From Sphingobacterium sp. (GTDB taxonomy: Bacteria > Bacteroidota > Bacteroidia > Sphingobacteriales > Sphingobacteriaceae): 64,000 nucleotides of DNA. The position numbers were made by a program, and so were the translations under genes. A model generated the notes under the pieces. The model saw only the letters and a list, made by a program, of their open reading frames with translations, did no database searches and had not been told where the DNA came from. The stretch covers positions 620,001-684,000 of the forward strand of contig JAITTY010000006.1 of assembly GCA_031286695.1 (NCBI GenBank), read 5' to 3'. Positions 8,466 through 17,857 of this stretch are shown piece by piece (the stretch's first letter is position 1; each line of letters starts with the position of its first letter).

Positions 8466-11400
8466 ATGAAGCGGTTTACTTTCTACCTTGCACTTTCTTT
8501 TTTTCTTATTTCAATTCATTCATTTGCCCAGAACAAACAAAGCCTGGATGGTATCTGGCGATTTTCACTTGATGATCAAAACAAAGGTATTAACGAACGT
8601 TGGTTTGACAGGGATCTTACCCAGTCAATATATTTACCAGGAACGACAGATGAAGCCAAATATGGTACAAAGACGGTAGGTTCTGATTTTGGTATTCTGA
8701 CACGAGCATATAAATATTATGGTCCGGCATGGTATCAAAAGGACCTCATAGTGCCTCAAGGCTGGAAAGGAAAACAACTATTCCTAAACCTCGAACGTGT
8801 CATGTGGCAATCGATGTTGTTTGTGGATGGTAAGCATATTTCCACCTTGGATGCACTAAATGCACCTCATACCCATCCGATTGGAGTGCTGTCTCCGGGA
8901 AAGCATCGCTTGACAATCCGGATCAATAACGACATGATTTATAATATCGGAGACAAAGGCCATGTCTATTCCGAATATACACAAAGTATCTGGAATGGCG
9001 CTGTGGGGAAAATTGAACTTTTGGCCAAAGACCCGGTTCGGTTGTCAAATCCACAAATATTTACATCAATCTCCCCCAAAACTTTGCAGATCAAAGATAC
9101 GCTGGTGAATGACGGTGCTCAGCACAAAAAAGTTATATTGGCAATTTCGCTTCGTGAGCGCAAAACCGGGATGGAGGTATTCTCTGCAAAGAGAAAGCTT
9201 ATTTTAAAAGGAGCCAAACAGGCACTGGACCTAACCGAACAAGTGCCAGAGTCTGTCGCTCTATGGGATGACATCAATCCGAATTTATATACCCTGAGCT
9301 TGTCGGTCATCGGAGACAAAGATGTACAACTGGATCGTAAAGAAATGGAAGTCGGCTTTCGTGAAATCAGTACCGCTAGATCCAAAATTCTCGTCAATGG
9401 GAAACCTGTTTTCTTTCGGGGAAACCTGGACTGTGTGCATTTTCCGCTGACAGGTTATCCTGCCATGGATGTTGAGTCCTGGGAACGTATCTTTCGTATT
9501 TATAAGTCTTATGGACTGAACCATGTACGTTTTCATTCCTGGTGCCCGCCAGAAGCGGCCTTCACAGCTGCGGATCGAATTGGTCTATACCTTCATCCCG
9601 AGGTGATCTGGCTCGATTGGTGGATGGCTGTAGACAACCCCGGGCGTGAGGAAATGAACACCAAAGGAAGACCCCAAGGCCTGGGACATAATGTCTCTGC
9701 GGATATATTTGCACAGAAGGAAATTGCAACTATGTTGTCCACCTATGGAAACCATGCATCTTTTACGACGATGTCGATTGGTAACGAATTGGGTAATTCG
9801 GACTTTGATGTAATGGAATCCTGGCTTAGACCTTATAAGAAAAATGACTCCAGGCACCTTTATTCGGTGTCTTCAGCTAGGAAGATCACCGCATTGGATC
9901 AATTTATTGCGACGCACTATATGGATAAACTGGGGGGCACCCGAGGTTTGCGAGGCGCCACCACGGATTGGGATTTTGAGTCTGTATACAGTCAGTCCAG
10001 TATCCCCGTGATTGCACATGAAATCGGTCAATGGCCGGTGTATCCAAGGTGGGATGAAATCAAAAAATATACAGGTGTGCTGAAGGCTCGGAATCTGGAA
10101 CAGTTCCGCGAACAGGCGAAAAAGAATAATCTCGAAGCACAAAATGAAGCTTTCGTTCAGGCTTCGGGTGCATTAAACCAATTGATGTACAAAAATGAGA
10201 TTGAATCTTTTCTGCGTACGCCATCGGCTGCCGGAATACAGTTGTTGAGTATGCAGGATTATCAGGGGCAGGGTGAAGCACTTATCGGCTGGCTCGATGC
10301 TTTTTATGATAGTAAGGGAATAACGACCCCTGAGCAATTTAGAATGCATAACGACACGACGGTAACGCTTTTGCGCATACCTAAATTTGTCTGGAACTCC
10401 AATGAAGTCTTTAAGGCAAAAGTGCAGGTGGCGCATTACGGTAAAGCCAATATTCAGGATGAAGTCTATTGGAAAATATACGATGATGAGCAGCGGGTTA
10501 TTTCTACAGGAAACATGGAGAGCAGCTTGTTTCAGTCAGGGACCTCCAAGATCATTGGGAATTTTGAGAGCGATTTCTCTCAGATTGAACGTGCCACCAA
10601 ACTAACTGTGGAAGTAGGGCTGAAGAATAGGCCTATTAAGAACCGATGGGAGATATGGGTGTATCCGACGGCGCAAAACAAAAAAGCCTATAATATATAC
10701 ATGGCTGACCGATTTGACGCAAAGGTAGAAGCCATTTTACAATCAGGTGGAAATGTTTTATTGGATGCTTCCGATCTTGGTAACGTAAAAACAGCGGACA
10801 ACATAGCTTTTTATCCGCTCTATTGGTCACTGACCTTCTTTCCCGGGCAGGGTATCAATACCATTGGCATGCTTGTCAGGGATAAACATCCTGCATTTGC
10901 CAATTTCCCGACCGACTCCTACAGCAGCTGGCAATGGCAATACATTTACAAAAATGCAAAAGGATTTTATATCAATGATTTCCCCGCTTCCTATCGACCT
11001 CTTGCACAGCCAATCGATGATTTTCATCGCAACAATAAGCTGGCTTCTATTTTTGAATTAAAAGTAGGTAAGGGAAAATTGTTGGTCACAGGATTCAATA
11101 TCCGCGACGATAAAAATCTGGTCGCCAATCAACTTAGGGCAAGCCTTGAGCAATACATGATATCCGATGCTTTCAACCCGGATGTGGAGCGCAATATAGA
11201 TTCTTTGCGTAAAATGTTTGCTTTTGTAGAACCGTTGAAAAGCGTAGCACCAAAGGCATTTAAGAATTCTTTATTGTATGCGGAGGCAGGAAAGAAATCA
11301 CAGCGAATAAACGAAAATGTTGCATGGGCTACAGATCTGGATCTGAATGAAGCAAGTAAAGGTACAACATACAGTGTAAAAGCTGATGGCGTCTGGAAGG

Positions 11401-11699
11401 ATGAAGTCTCCTCCGCTTGGCAAGGAAAACAGATGGAAATCAACCTGCGGGTTCCTCAAGGGATGATCGGCACTTTTTATGTCTTCTTCCATGACTGGAA
11501 CGATTTGGGTAGAGCGGCCGATATCGAATTTGAAGGAAGGGAATATACACTTGGTCCTCACAATAAAGATGGAAAATGGGTTAAACTGCATGTGATGCGC
11601 GAAGACTCAAACGACGGTGTGCTGAAGTTAAAGGTCAGCGGGACGAAAGGGCCGAATATTATGATCGGCAAAATCGCTTTGACGGAGGAGGTCGATTGA
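8466..11699 (+). CDS. Secreted glycoside hydrolase family 2 enzyme
   Basis: A 1077-residue exported enzyme with signal peptide to about residue 21 (SFAQ). The order fits GH2: N-terminal jelly-roll sugar-binding domain (about 25-195), immunoglobulin-like domain (about 200-310), TIM barrel (about 315-620), then extra C-terminal beta domains. The acid/base candidate is E441 in SIGNELGN and the nucleophile candidate is E519 in IAHEIGQW. GH2 members are retaining beta-galactosidases, beta-mannosidases, beta-glucuronidases and some arabinopyranosidases. The HEIGQW context is a distinct subgroup whose substrate I cannot name. It is followed by a GH84 gene on the same strand after 129 bases, with a separate probable promoter. 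Confidence 0.88.
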   Translation: MKRFTFYLALSFFLISIHSFAQNKQSLDGIWRFSLDDQNKGINERWFDRDLTQSIYLPGTTDEAKYGTKTVGSDFGILTRAYKYYGPAWYQKDLIVPQGWKGKQLFLNLERVMWQSMLFVDGKHISTLDALNAPHTHPIGVLSPGKHRLTIRINNDMIYNIGDKGHVYSEYTQSIWNGAVGKIELLAKDPVRLSNPQIFTSISPKTLQIKDTLVNDGAQHKKVILAISLRERKTGMEVFSAKRKLILKGAKQALDLTEQVPESVALWDDINPNLYTLSLSVIGDKDVQLDRKEMEVGFREISTARSKILVNGKPVFFRGNLDCVHFPLTGYPAMDVESWERIFRIYKSYGLNHVRFHSWCPPEAAFTAADRIGLYLHPEVIWLDWWMAVDNPGREEMNTKGRPQGLGHNVSADIFAQKEIATMLSTYGNHASFTTMSIGNELGNSDFDVMESWLRPYKKNDSRHLYSVSSARKITALDQFIATHYMDKLGGTRGLRGATTDWDFESVYSQSSIPVIAHEIGQWPVYPRWDEIKKYTGVLKARNLEQFREQAKKNNLEAQNEAFVQASGALNQLMYKNEIESFLRTPSAAGIQLLSMQDYQGQGEALIGWLDAFYDSKGITTPEQFRMHNDTTVTLLRIPKFVWNSNEVFKAKVQVAHYGKANIQDEVYWKIYDDEQRVISTGNMESSLFQSGTSKIIGNFESDFSQIERATKLTVEVGLKNRPIKNRWEIWVYPTAQNKKAYNIYMADRFDAKVEAILQSGGNVLLDASDLGNVKTADNIAFYPLYWSLTFFPGQGINTIGMLVRDKHPAFANFPTDSYSSWQWQYIYKNAKGFYINDFPASYRPLAQPIDDFHRNNKLASIFELKVGKGKLLVTGFNIRDDKNLVANQLRASLEQYMISDAFNPDVERNIDSLRKMFAFVEPLKSVAPKAFKNSLLYAEAGKKSQRINENVAWATDLDLNEASKGTTYSVKADGVWKDEVSSAWQGKQMEINLRVPQGMIGTFYVFFHDWNDLGRAADIEFEGREYTLGPHNKDGKWVKLHVMREDSNDGVLKLKVSGTKGPNIMIGKIALTEEVD

Positions 11700-11782
11700 T
11701 AATCGTGGCATTGCTTGTTCAAAATAGTTTAAAAAATGGTCCAATAGTGTTAGCCTCTACGTTTTTTCCTATTGTATCATTG

Positions 11783-11814
11783 TTGCTAAGTAGGTTATGA
11801 TAATTATAATTTTC
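11783..11814 (+). promoter_or_regulatory. Probable promoter of the GH84 gene
   Basis: TTG at 11783-11785, a 21-base spacer and TAATTTTC at 11807-11814 approximate the Bacteroidota -33/-7 consensus (TTG, 19-21 bases, TAnnTTTG). The last base of the -7 element is C instead of G and one interior base matches loosely. The ATG follows 14 bases later, the same distance seen at stronger promoters in this window. Confidence 0.4.
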
Positions 11815-11828
11815 ATATTTTTAAGCCC

Positions 11829-13802
11829 ATGATAAATAACTTTAAGATTCTACAAGTCTGTGTTTTTGCCATTTCACTTTTGAATATAGGCATAAGCCAC
11901 GGACAGTCTGTTCAAGCACCTCCGGCGGATCATATTTCTGCATCAATTCCTTCCACAATGCCAGCGATTTTTCCTGCTCCGGTATCGATGGAAATTGGGA
12001 AAGGAAACTTTAAAATGGGGACATCTGTCACCCTGATTTATTCTGGTACTGTTGACCAAGGTACTAGGTCCTTGGTATCAAAAGTGTTGGCGGATGCAGG
12101 GGTCAAAAGTATAAAACAGGCTAAAAAGCTTCCGAAGGTAATCGATGGTAACTATATCCTGATCGGTACGCATGCAGCTCCTAACGTACTTGATGGTTTG
12201 AAGAAAATTACATCTACTTTGGATACAAATGCAAGCGGTTACACGCTCGCAAGTAAGTTAATCGATAAGGGATCAGTTGTCACCTTAACCGCTAAAGATG
12301 CTAATGGATTATATTATGCAGTACAAACGTTGCGACAGCTGGCAAATCGGCCTATTTTTCCGGAAATTGTTGTCAATGATCATCCTGCCTTACCAATAAG
12401 GGGCACCATTGAAGGTTTCTATGGCAAACCGTGGTCGATGGAAGAGCGTGAACGGCACTTGAACTTTCTATCGACGATAAAAGCCAATACCTTTATTTAC
12501 AGTCCAAAAGACGATCCTTATGCAAGGGATCGCTGGCGCGAGCCTTATCCCCAGGAAACATTGAAGTCGCTTGAGAAGCTAGCAGGTATTGCAGCTACAA
12601 ATCATATCAACTTTGTGTATGCCATTTCACCGGGGCCAACGGTTTGTTTTGCAGATTCGAATGATCTCCGAACATTGTTAAGCAAGTTTGCTGCGCTGCG
12701 GGCAGTGGGTATCCATAGTTTTTATGTTGCGCTTGACGATATTGAATATACAAAGTGGAATTGTGAATTGGATTCACTTACATTTGGACCTTCCGGTGCG
12801 GAAGCAGCGGCAATGGCACAAGCACATCTGCTAAACGCGGTGCAAGCGAATATGAAAGCGGTTGATCCGACAGCACCGCCATTGATTATGGTGCCTACCG
12901 AATACTATGATGCCAAAGAAAGCCCTTATAAAGCGGCACTGCGCAAGCATCTTGATTCAACTATTGTTGTCCAGTGGACAGGAACCGATGTCGTGCCACC
13001 TGCGATTTCTATATCAGATGCCCGCGCGGCAACAAAAGCATTCGGCCGTAAGACATTTTTATGGGATAACTATCCCGTAAATGATTTTTATCAATCGAGA
13101 GGAAGATTACTTCTGGCTCCTTATACCCGCCGTGAAGCTGGTTTGTCGGGAGAGCTTTCGGGTATTGTATCTAATCCAATGAATCAGGAGATGGCGAGCC
13201 GGATTGCTGTGACAGGCTTGGTTGCTTTTGCGTGGAATGATAAGGGATACGATGCAGAACCGACTTGGAGGTTTGCCGCACGTGAACTTGCGGGATGGGA
13301 CAAGCAAGCAACTGAAGCCTTGTTGACTTTCTTTGATACCCAGCGTCTTGCGCCTATATTTGGGTCGCACCCTTGGCAAGCGCAAGCGCCGAAATTGAAA
13401 TCTATACTCGACAATGTGCAGGATGTGATCGCAAATGGTGATACAGAAAACCGTAAGCAGGTACTCGCTGAGCTTTCAAAAACAGCTGCAAGTTTTGTTG
13501 GTGCCCCCGCCGTGATCCGTAATGGGAAAGTTGATAAAGCATTTCTCGCTGAAGCAAAACCTTGGTTGGATGCCATGTATCTGTGGGGTAAAGCACTTGA
13601 ATCAACAGTGGCTGGACTTCAAGCAGCAAACGAGGCAGACGTCAAAGCTGGCCAATATTTTGAGCAAGCGGCTAAGTTTTCCAAAGAGGCTGCGGCGATT
13701 CAATCCATACCAGGTGCCACCCGTTTTGATGGACCGGTCATGATTGCTGATGGTGTACTGGATCAGTTTATCAATAAGGCTCCGAAATTGATCGTATTTT
13801 AA
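11829..13802 (+). CDS. GH84 beta-N-acetylglucosaminidase (O-GlcNAcase-like)
   Basis: A 657-residue secreted enzyme. The N-terminal domain (about residues 45-185) is the GH20b-like accessory fold with the LYYAVQTLRQL segment. The catalytic barrel begins at GTIEGFYGKPWS (about 197) and carries the paired aspartates D303 and D304 in ALDDIE, the general acid/base pair of substrate-assisted GH84 catalysis. WDNYPVND (about 415) is the conserved asparagine-bearing loop. A helical C-terminal region follows, as in the Bacteroides GH84 enzyme. It should remove terminal beta-GlcNAc from glycoproteins or other conjugates. A terminator follows at 13811. Confidence 0.93.
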   Translation: MINNFKILQVCVFAISLLNIGISHGQSVQAPPADHISASIPSTMPAIFPAPVSMEIGKGNFKMGTSVTLIYSGTVDQGTRSLVSKVLADAGVKSIKQAKKLPKVIDGNYILIGTHAAPNVLDGLKKITSTLDTNASGYTLASKLIDKGSVVTLTAKDANGLYYAVQTLRQLANRPIFPEIVVNDHPALPIRGTIEGFYGKPWSMEERERHLNFLSTIKANTFIYSPKDDPYARDRWREPYPQETLKSLEKLAGIAATNHINFVYAISPGPTVCFADSNDLRTLLSKFAALRAVGIHSFYVALDDIEYTKWNCELDSLTFGPSGAEAAAMAQAHLLNAVQANMKAVDPTAPPLIMVPTEYYDAKESPYKAALRKHLDSTIVVQWTGTDVVPPAISISDARAATKAFGRKTFLWDNYPVNDFYQSRGRLLLAPYTRREAGLSGELSGIVSNPMNQEMASRIAVTGLVAFAWNDKGYDAEPTWRFAARELAGWDKQATEALLTFFDTQRLAPIFGSHPWQAQAPKLKSILDNVQDVIANGDTENRKQVLAELSKTAASFVGAPAVIRNGKVDKAFLAEAKPWLDAMYLWGKALESTVAGLQAANEADVKAGQYFEQAAKFSKEAAAIQSIPGATRFDGPVMIADGVLDQFINKAPKLIVF

Positions 13803-13810
13803 TGATTTAG

Positions 13811-13849
13811 AAGCGGCTTTTGCAAATGTAATTGCCGCTTTGTTTTTTT
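13811..13849 (+). terminator. Intrinsic terminator after the GH84 gene
   Basis: AAGCGGC (13811-13817) pairs with GCCGCTT (13834-13840), followed by TGTTTTTTT. It lies nine bases after the GH84 stop. Confidence 0.8.
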
Positions 13850-13954
13850 GTAAGATTGTACAGTTTTAAACCACCTCAAGGCGAGTAACTGTCTATGAAC
13901 CTAGGCCAATTCGGAATTGATTTCATTGATTCTTAGTGATGAACACGCAGGATT

Positions 13955-14193
13955 TTCTCAGATCTACGAGCAATATTCATGACCTAAAATAGTAGGGCAT
14001 GAATATTGCGCAGGCTATAATAGGTATGGAGATCACTGCCACACAGGGTCGTATATTGTCTGTTGACCAAAATTTCGCTATCGCGCAAAGATCGAATAGG
14101 TTTATTCACTTTAGTAAGTGTTGTATTGGCATAGTCAAATACATAATATGTTGCTAGGTTTTCCATTTTAAATAAAAATACATAAGTATTCAT
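13955..14193 (-). pseudogene. Decayed N-terminal fragment of a second zinc-dependent MDR dehydrogenase
   Basis: The minus strand from about 14166 (MENLATYYVF) reads ILVNRQYTTLCGSDLHTYYS, the catalytic-zinc segment of MDR dehydrogenases of the type often linked to phosphonate genes (consensus YTTLCGSDLHT). It then stops at 13984. In a neighbouring frame from 13996 the next expected motif appears, PTILGHEY (canonical PTILGHEIVG), broken within a few residues by TAG and TGA. The gene is therefore frameshifted and truncated, with the Rossmann domain missing. It is not a copy of the intact dehydrogenase at 2843, whose motif is GFCGSDLNTF. Confidence 0.78.
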
Positions 14194-14270
14194 AATACTA
14201 AACAGAGTTTATTTATATTATATTTTTAAGTTGTTAAGTTTTTGTGAAGGAGAGAGAATTTGTTTCTACT

Positions 14271-14307
14271 AAAAAGAAACCATATCAACTACTATTGATG
14301 TGGTTTC
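14271..14307 (-). terminator. Intrinsic terminator for the lipocalin-like gene
   Basis: Arms at 14276-14288 and 14295-14307 (GAAACCATATCAA / TTGATGTGGTTTC, one wobble pair) form a 13-base stem. Read on the minus strand it ends in TTTTT (complement of 14271-14275). It lies 76 bases beyond the stop of the 14383-14730 gene. Confidence 0.75.
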
Positions 14308-14382
14308 TCTTGTAGCTTAATGAAATGGAATTCAGTTTTGACCGATAGGTCTTAGCTCTTTTAAAAGGTGTGAGAAACTGAA

Positions 14383-14730
14383 TTATTCCTCCACTTTTTC
14401 ATATTCCAACGTACCGGTTTTATCACTGCTGATAACACGTTTCTTCTCATCAAAAGACTCTACCTTAAATTTGATGGAGATGATACTTATTTTAATCGTG
14501 AGTGTTTTATTATCATCGGACAGTTTCCACTTTCCGTTGCGGGAATCTCCGTTATGTATACCCTGAAATTTCCCCTCGGGCATAAAAACTTGATAGGTGT
14601 CTTTTGGTGTTGAAACGACACCGTTGTTCGTTTGCTTCACAAGTTTCCATTTTCCGATAAGTTCTTTGGCTGTTTGACTGTAACCTGCAAAAGAACAGAG
14701 CACCAAGATAAGGGTTACCAATGTTTTCAT
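14383..14730 (-). CDS. Small secreted lipocalin-like protein
   Basis: A 115-residue protein with signal peptide to about residue 18 (GYSQ). The mature part begins ELIGKWKLVKQ and runs through alternating strands (GKFQGIH, NGKWKLSDDNKTLTIKI, KVESFDEKKRVISS). This is the pattern of the lipocalin-like families common in Bacteroidota, where the G-x-W near the start is the signature. Ligand and role are unknown. The gene is monocistronic, with its own terminator, and faces away from the histidine kinase gene that follows. Confidence 0.78.
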   Translation of the reverse strand: MKTLVTLILVLCSFAGYSQTAKELIGKWKLVKQTNNGVVSTPKDTYQVFMPEGKFQGIHNGDSRNGKWKLSDDNKTLTIKISIISIKFKVESFDEKKRVISSDKTGTLEYEKVEE

Positions 14731-14896
14731 GTTGTTTGATGTTAGGTATTTAGTATTTGACTTAAATGTAGCAAGTATTTTTTATACTTCGATGGGCAAA
14801 ATATTTTTTAGTATGATCTAGCCAGTTATACAATAGATAAATAGTAGTCTTTGGGTAAAAAAATTAACTCAATATAATAGAATTGGAGAATGTGTT

Positions 14897-14904
14897 TACA
14901 TTTG
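14897..14904 (+). promoter_or_regulatory. Candidate -7 element for the TPR histidine kinase gene
   Basis: TACATTTG fits TAnnTTTG and lies 26 bases before the ATG at 14931. No TTG occurs at 19-21 bases upstream, so it may depend on an activator. Confidence 0.4.
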
Positions 14905-14930
14905 TTGTATGTTAACCTCAATTTTATAAG

Positions 14931-16949
14931 ATGATAAGTCAAAAATGGATGCTGTTTTTTAAATTGGCTATATTATTTTTCTTTGTGTGGAATATTTCCT
15001 GCTCTTCTTCCGATACTAGAAAGGCAACAGATATTTTTGCTAAGGATACAGCTGCTGTCAATAAAATGAATCTGCAAGCCAATCGCTTTTGGTCCAGCTG
15101 TCCTGACTCCATGATTATAATCAGTAAACAAGCATTAGCACATGCCGATCGTCTGGAATATGCAGGTGGCAGAATTGATGCGTTGAGAAATTTGGGCATA
15201 GGTAATTACGAAAAAGGGAATTATGTGGATGCAATTAGCTATTATAAAAAGTCAATAGAAATTGCGTCGGAAGCGAATGACTTCGAAAGAGAGGCAAAAA
15301 TTCACAGTAATCTGGCCATGCCCTATATTGCACTTGGTAAACATACCGAGGCTCTCCGCGAATTGGGCAAAGGGATCGAAATGGCAGGAAAGTATCAGTT
15401 ACCGTCTGTACGTGCACATGCAATTCATAATATTGGTATGGTATATCATTATCAGCATAAAGATGATAGCGCCATTTCCTATTATAATCAGAGTCTTGAC
15501 CTATATGAATCTTTGGGTGATACGAGTAAATCAACTTTTATACTCGGTAATATAGGCCATCTACTTCTTCACGAAAAGAAATTTGACGAGGCAAAAGCAT
15601 ACTATAAGCAATCTTTACGCTTAGCAGAGAAACATAAGAATTTCAAGGCAATAGGCAATGCGCAACAATCTCTCGGCTCACTGCTGATGGAAACAAAAGA
15701 ATGGGAAAAAGCGCTGTCTTATCTTTTGACCGCCAAAGAGACTTTAGAATCTACTGGAGAGAAAACAGAATATCTACGTCTGCTGGAAAACCTGTCCGAA
15801 TGTTATCTTGGTATGGGCCAGCTTGAATTGGCTAGTCGGTATGCCAAGGGATGCTTTGATCTTGCTAAAGGGAGCGGCCAATTATATTATCAACAGACTG
15901 CGGCCGAGCGCTTAAGCAGTATATTTGAAACAAAAAAAGATGCGGTACATGCGTTGCAATTTTATAAGGAATATAAGATAATATCAGATTCACTTTATAG
16001 TCGCGAGAATAAAGAACAATTGGTTAGACAGGAGGAAGAGTGGAAGTTTAAGAAGCAGCACAATGATCTTGAAATCCTGTACAGCTCCAGAGTAGGGCAC
16101 CGCAATGACCTGTTGGTCATTGCACTCGTACTTATTCTTTCACTGATGGTTATAGCCGTGCTCCTGATAAAAAACGTAAAACAGAAAAGAAAAAGCAATC
16201 AGGTATTAAAAAGTACCAATGCATTTATTGAAGAACAAAATATCTTACTTGAGGAATCAGATAGATTCAAAAAATCTTTGTTATCCCTTGTCGCACATGA
16301 TGTAAGGTCGCCAATAAATAATCTGCATTTTATCCTTAGGCCATTTAAAGATGGTCTTATTTCGGCCGAAGAAACAAAAAAACTATTGGCCTCATGCTAT
16401 GATGAGATTGAATCCATGACAGATCATATTGAAAAGCTGCTGCTCTGGGTAAGTCAGCATCTACATTCATCAAATCTTCAGGAGAGCGATTTCAATGTGA
16501 AAGCAGTTTTTCAGCAAGTCGCTAAACTCTATGAAAGAAGCCTGGAAGAGAAACAAATTACACTCGAGATCGATTGTGATGAGCTACATACAGCATGGGC
16601 GGATCCTGAAATTGTTATGGTTATTGTACGCAATCTTGTGGATAACGCCATCAAATTCTGTGAACAAGGCGGACATATTCAACTTAAGGCCACAGTCAAT
16701 AAGCGCGGTGACCGTGTTGTTTTTTCTGTATCGGATACTGGCGTCGGTCTTTCCAATCGGGTGCGAAATAGTCTTTTTTCAGATGCGCGGACAATTTCAC
16801 TGAAAGGAACCGGAAATGAAAAAGGTTTCGGTATCGGATTACAGCTTTGTTTATATTACCTGGGGCTTTGCGGAAGCGAACTGGCTATTGAGAGTAGCGA
16901 TGGAAAAGGGTCTATCTTCAGGTTCGAATTAGAAGCATCGGCCGCTTAA
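14931..16949 (+). CDS. TPR-containing sensor histidine kinase
   Basis: A 672-residue sensor. The N-terminus (to about residue 27, ending NISCSS) looks like a signal or lipoprotein anchor. Tetratricopeptide repeats fill about 60-360 (for example GNYEKGNYVDAISYYKKS and GHLLLHEKKFDEAKAYYKQS), then a coiled coil. One membrane helix lies at about 393-414. The dimerisation domain has phospho-acceptor H456 in SLVAHDVRSP. The ATPase domain follows with N-box NLVDNAIKF and G-boxes DTGVGLS and KGFGIGLQL. TPRs outside the membrane suggest a protein or peptide ligand. The response regulator gene is convergent, 20 bases past the stop, and is the likely partner. Confidence 0.92.
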   Translation: MISQKWMLFFKLAILFFFVWNISCSSSDTRKATDIFAKDTAAVNKMNLQANRFWSSCPDSMIIISKQALAHADRLEYAGGRIDALRNLGIGNYEKGNYVDAISYYKKSIEIASEANDFEREAKIHSNLAMPYIALGKHTEALRELGKGIEMAGKYQLPSVRAHAIHNIGMVYHYQHKDDSAISYYNQSLDLYESLGDTSKSTFILGNIGHLLLHEKKFDEAKAYYKQSLRLAEKHKNFKAIGNAQQSLGSLLMETKEWEKALSYLLTAKETLESTGEKTEYLRLLENLSECYLGMGQLELASRYAKGCFDLAKGSGQLYYQQTAAERLSSIFETKKDAVHALQFYKEYKIISDSLYSRENKEQLVRQEEEWKFKKQHNDLEILYSSRVGHRNDLLVIALVLILSLMVIAVLLIKNVKQKRKSNQVLKSTNAFIEEQNILLEESDRFKKSLLSLVAHDVRSPINNLHFILRPFKDGLISAEETKKLLASCYDEIESMTDHIEKLLLWVSQHLHSSNLQESDFNVKAVFQQVAKLYERSLEEKQITLEIDCDELHTAWADPEIVMVIVRNLVDNAIKFCEQGGHIQLKATVNKRGDRVVFSVSDTGVGLSNRVRNSLFSDARTISLKGTGNEKGFGIGLQLCLYYLGLCGSELAIESSDGKGSIFRFELEASAA

Positions 16950-16969
16950 TAGCAATTTTTGGAAAAGAA

Positions 16970-17596
16970 TTAGAGCAGCCCATGCTGTTTTGCGAAAGTC
17001 AGCAATTGTGTAATTGACTGACAGTCTGCTTTGGCCATCATTTTTCTTCGATGAGCTACAATCGTGTGTGAACTTAAGAACATATTTTCTGCGGTTTGAG
17101 CAATTGTTTCTCCGTTGGCAAAATGTTGTAAAATTTCTATTTCACGGGAAGTAAACTTAATATTTAGGGACTTATTGCTATGCAACAGATCTTTGAATAG
17201 AGGATCTATAAATGTTTTGCCAGTCGAAATATCTTCGATACACTGCTTTACGGTTTCTACACTGCAGGATTTGCTTAAAACGCCATCGGGATTGTAGCTA
17301 TACAAGGTCTGGATGAGAAATGGCGAAAGCGCACTTGTTAAAAATATCACTTTGGCCTTTCTGTTTATTCTTCCTATTTCAGATAGTAGCATAAGTCCAG
17401 TGTCTTCTCCTAGATAATAATCCAAAAATACAACGATATTTTTGTGTCCAAAAACACCTAAGAAAGTGAAGAAATCTTCTTTGTTATCAAAAGATTTGAC
17501 AAGGTCAAACAGCTTGTACCTTTCTAATAATATAGAAAATGCGTCAGCAAACAGACCATGGTCATCCAATATGATTGCATTGGCTGAATATTTCAT
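16970..17596 (-). CDS. NarL/FixJ-type response regulator
   Basis: The open frame reaches 17629, but I place the start at 17596 (MKYSANAIILDDHG). A -7 element at 17627-17634 overlaps the upstream ATG, and the receiver fold begins here. The 208-residue product has a receiver domain with acidic pair DDHG and phospho-acceptor D59 in FLDYYLG. A LuxR-type helix-turn-helix follows (FTSREIEILQHFANGE, then HTIVAHRRKMM). It is probably phosphorylated by the convergent TPR kinase and regulates the fimbrial-type genes behind it. An ATAGCAAA palindrome in its own promoter region is a candidate binding site. Confidence 0.9.
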   Translation of the reverse strand: MKYSANAIILDDHGLFADAFSILLERYKLFDLVKSFDNKEDFFTFLGVFGHKNIVVFLDYYLGEDTGLMLLSEIGRINRKAKVIFLTSALSPFLIQTLYSYNPDGVLSKSCSVETVKQCIEDISTGKTFIDPLFKDLLHSNKSLNIKFTSREIEILQHFANGETIAQTAENMFLSSHTIVAHRRKMMAKADCQSITQLLTFAKQHGLL

Positions 17597-17626
17597 AAAT
17601 CCATCGAATTGTGGGTAAAGGATCGT

Positions 17627-17634
17627 CAAAGGTA
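17627..17634 (-). promoter_or_regulatory. -7 element of the response regulator gene
   Basis: On the minus strand this reads TACCTTTG, matching TAnnTTTG, 31 bases before the chosen ATG at 17596. The nearest upstream TTG is 25 bases away, longer than the usual 19-21, so activation may be needed. Confidence 0.45.
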
Positions 17635-17672
17635 ATTTATTTAAATGAGTTTAATTAATCAATGAGTTTTAT

Positions 17673-17712
17673 ATAGCAAAAATTTGCTATTCTAATGAGA
17701 TAACATAGCAAA
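17673..17712. promoter_or_regulatory. Palindrome plus half-site (ATAGCAAA) between regulator and Mfa2-like gene
   Basis: ATAGCAAA (17673-17680) and TTTGCTAT (17683-17690) form a perfect inverted pair with a two-base centre. A third copy, ATAGCAAA, lies at 17705-17712, 32 bases from the first. The site sits in the divergent region between the NarL-type regulator and the Mfa2-like lipoprotein gene. LuxR-type regulators bind short palindromes, so this is a candidate operator, possibly autoregulatory. Confidence 0.45.
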
Positions 17713-17857
17713 AAATTGGTATATCCATGTTCTCCTTTTGACAATCTGTTTGGTTTATGGTTGCTTTGGGACAAATTTCTAAATCTCCAGTCGTGCACAC
17801 TGATGAATTTTATGGGGTATAATAGAAATAAGTCGTATTAAATCAACTGTAAATAAA

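Noticed and set aside
13984..14193. Apparent 69-residue protein on the minus strand
   Set aside because: It is a truncated dehydrogenase whose next conserved motif lies in another frame.
17814..17840. GTATAA and GTATTA before the Mfa2-like gene considered as a LytTR site
   Set aside because: The spacing is 18 bases rather than 21 and no -7 element follows.
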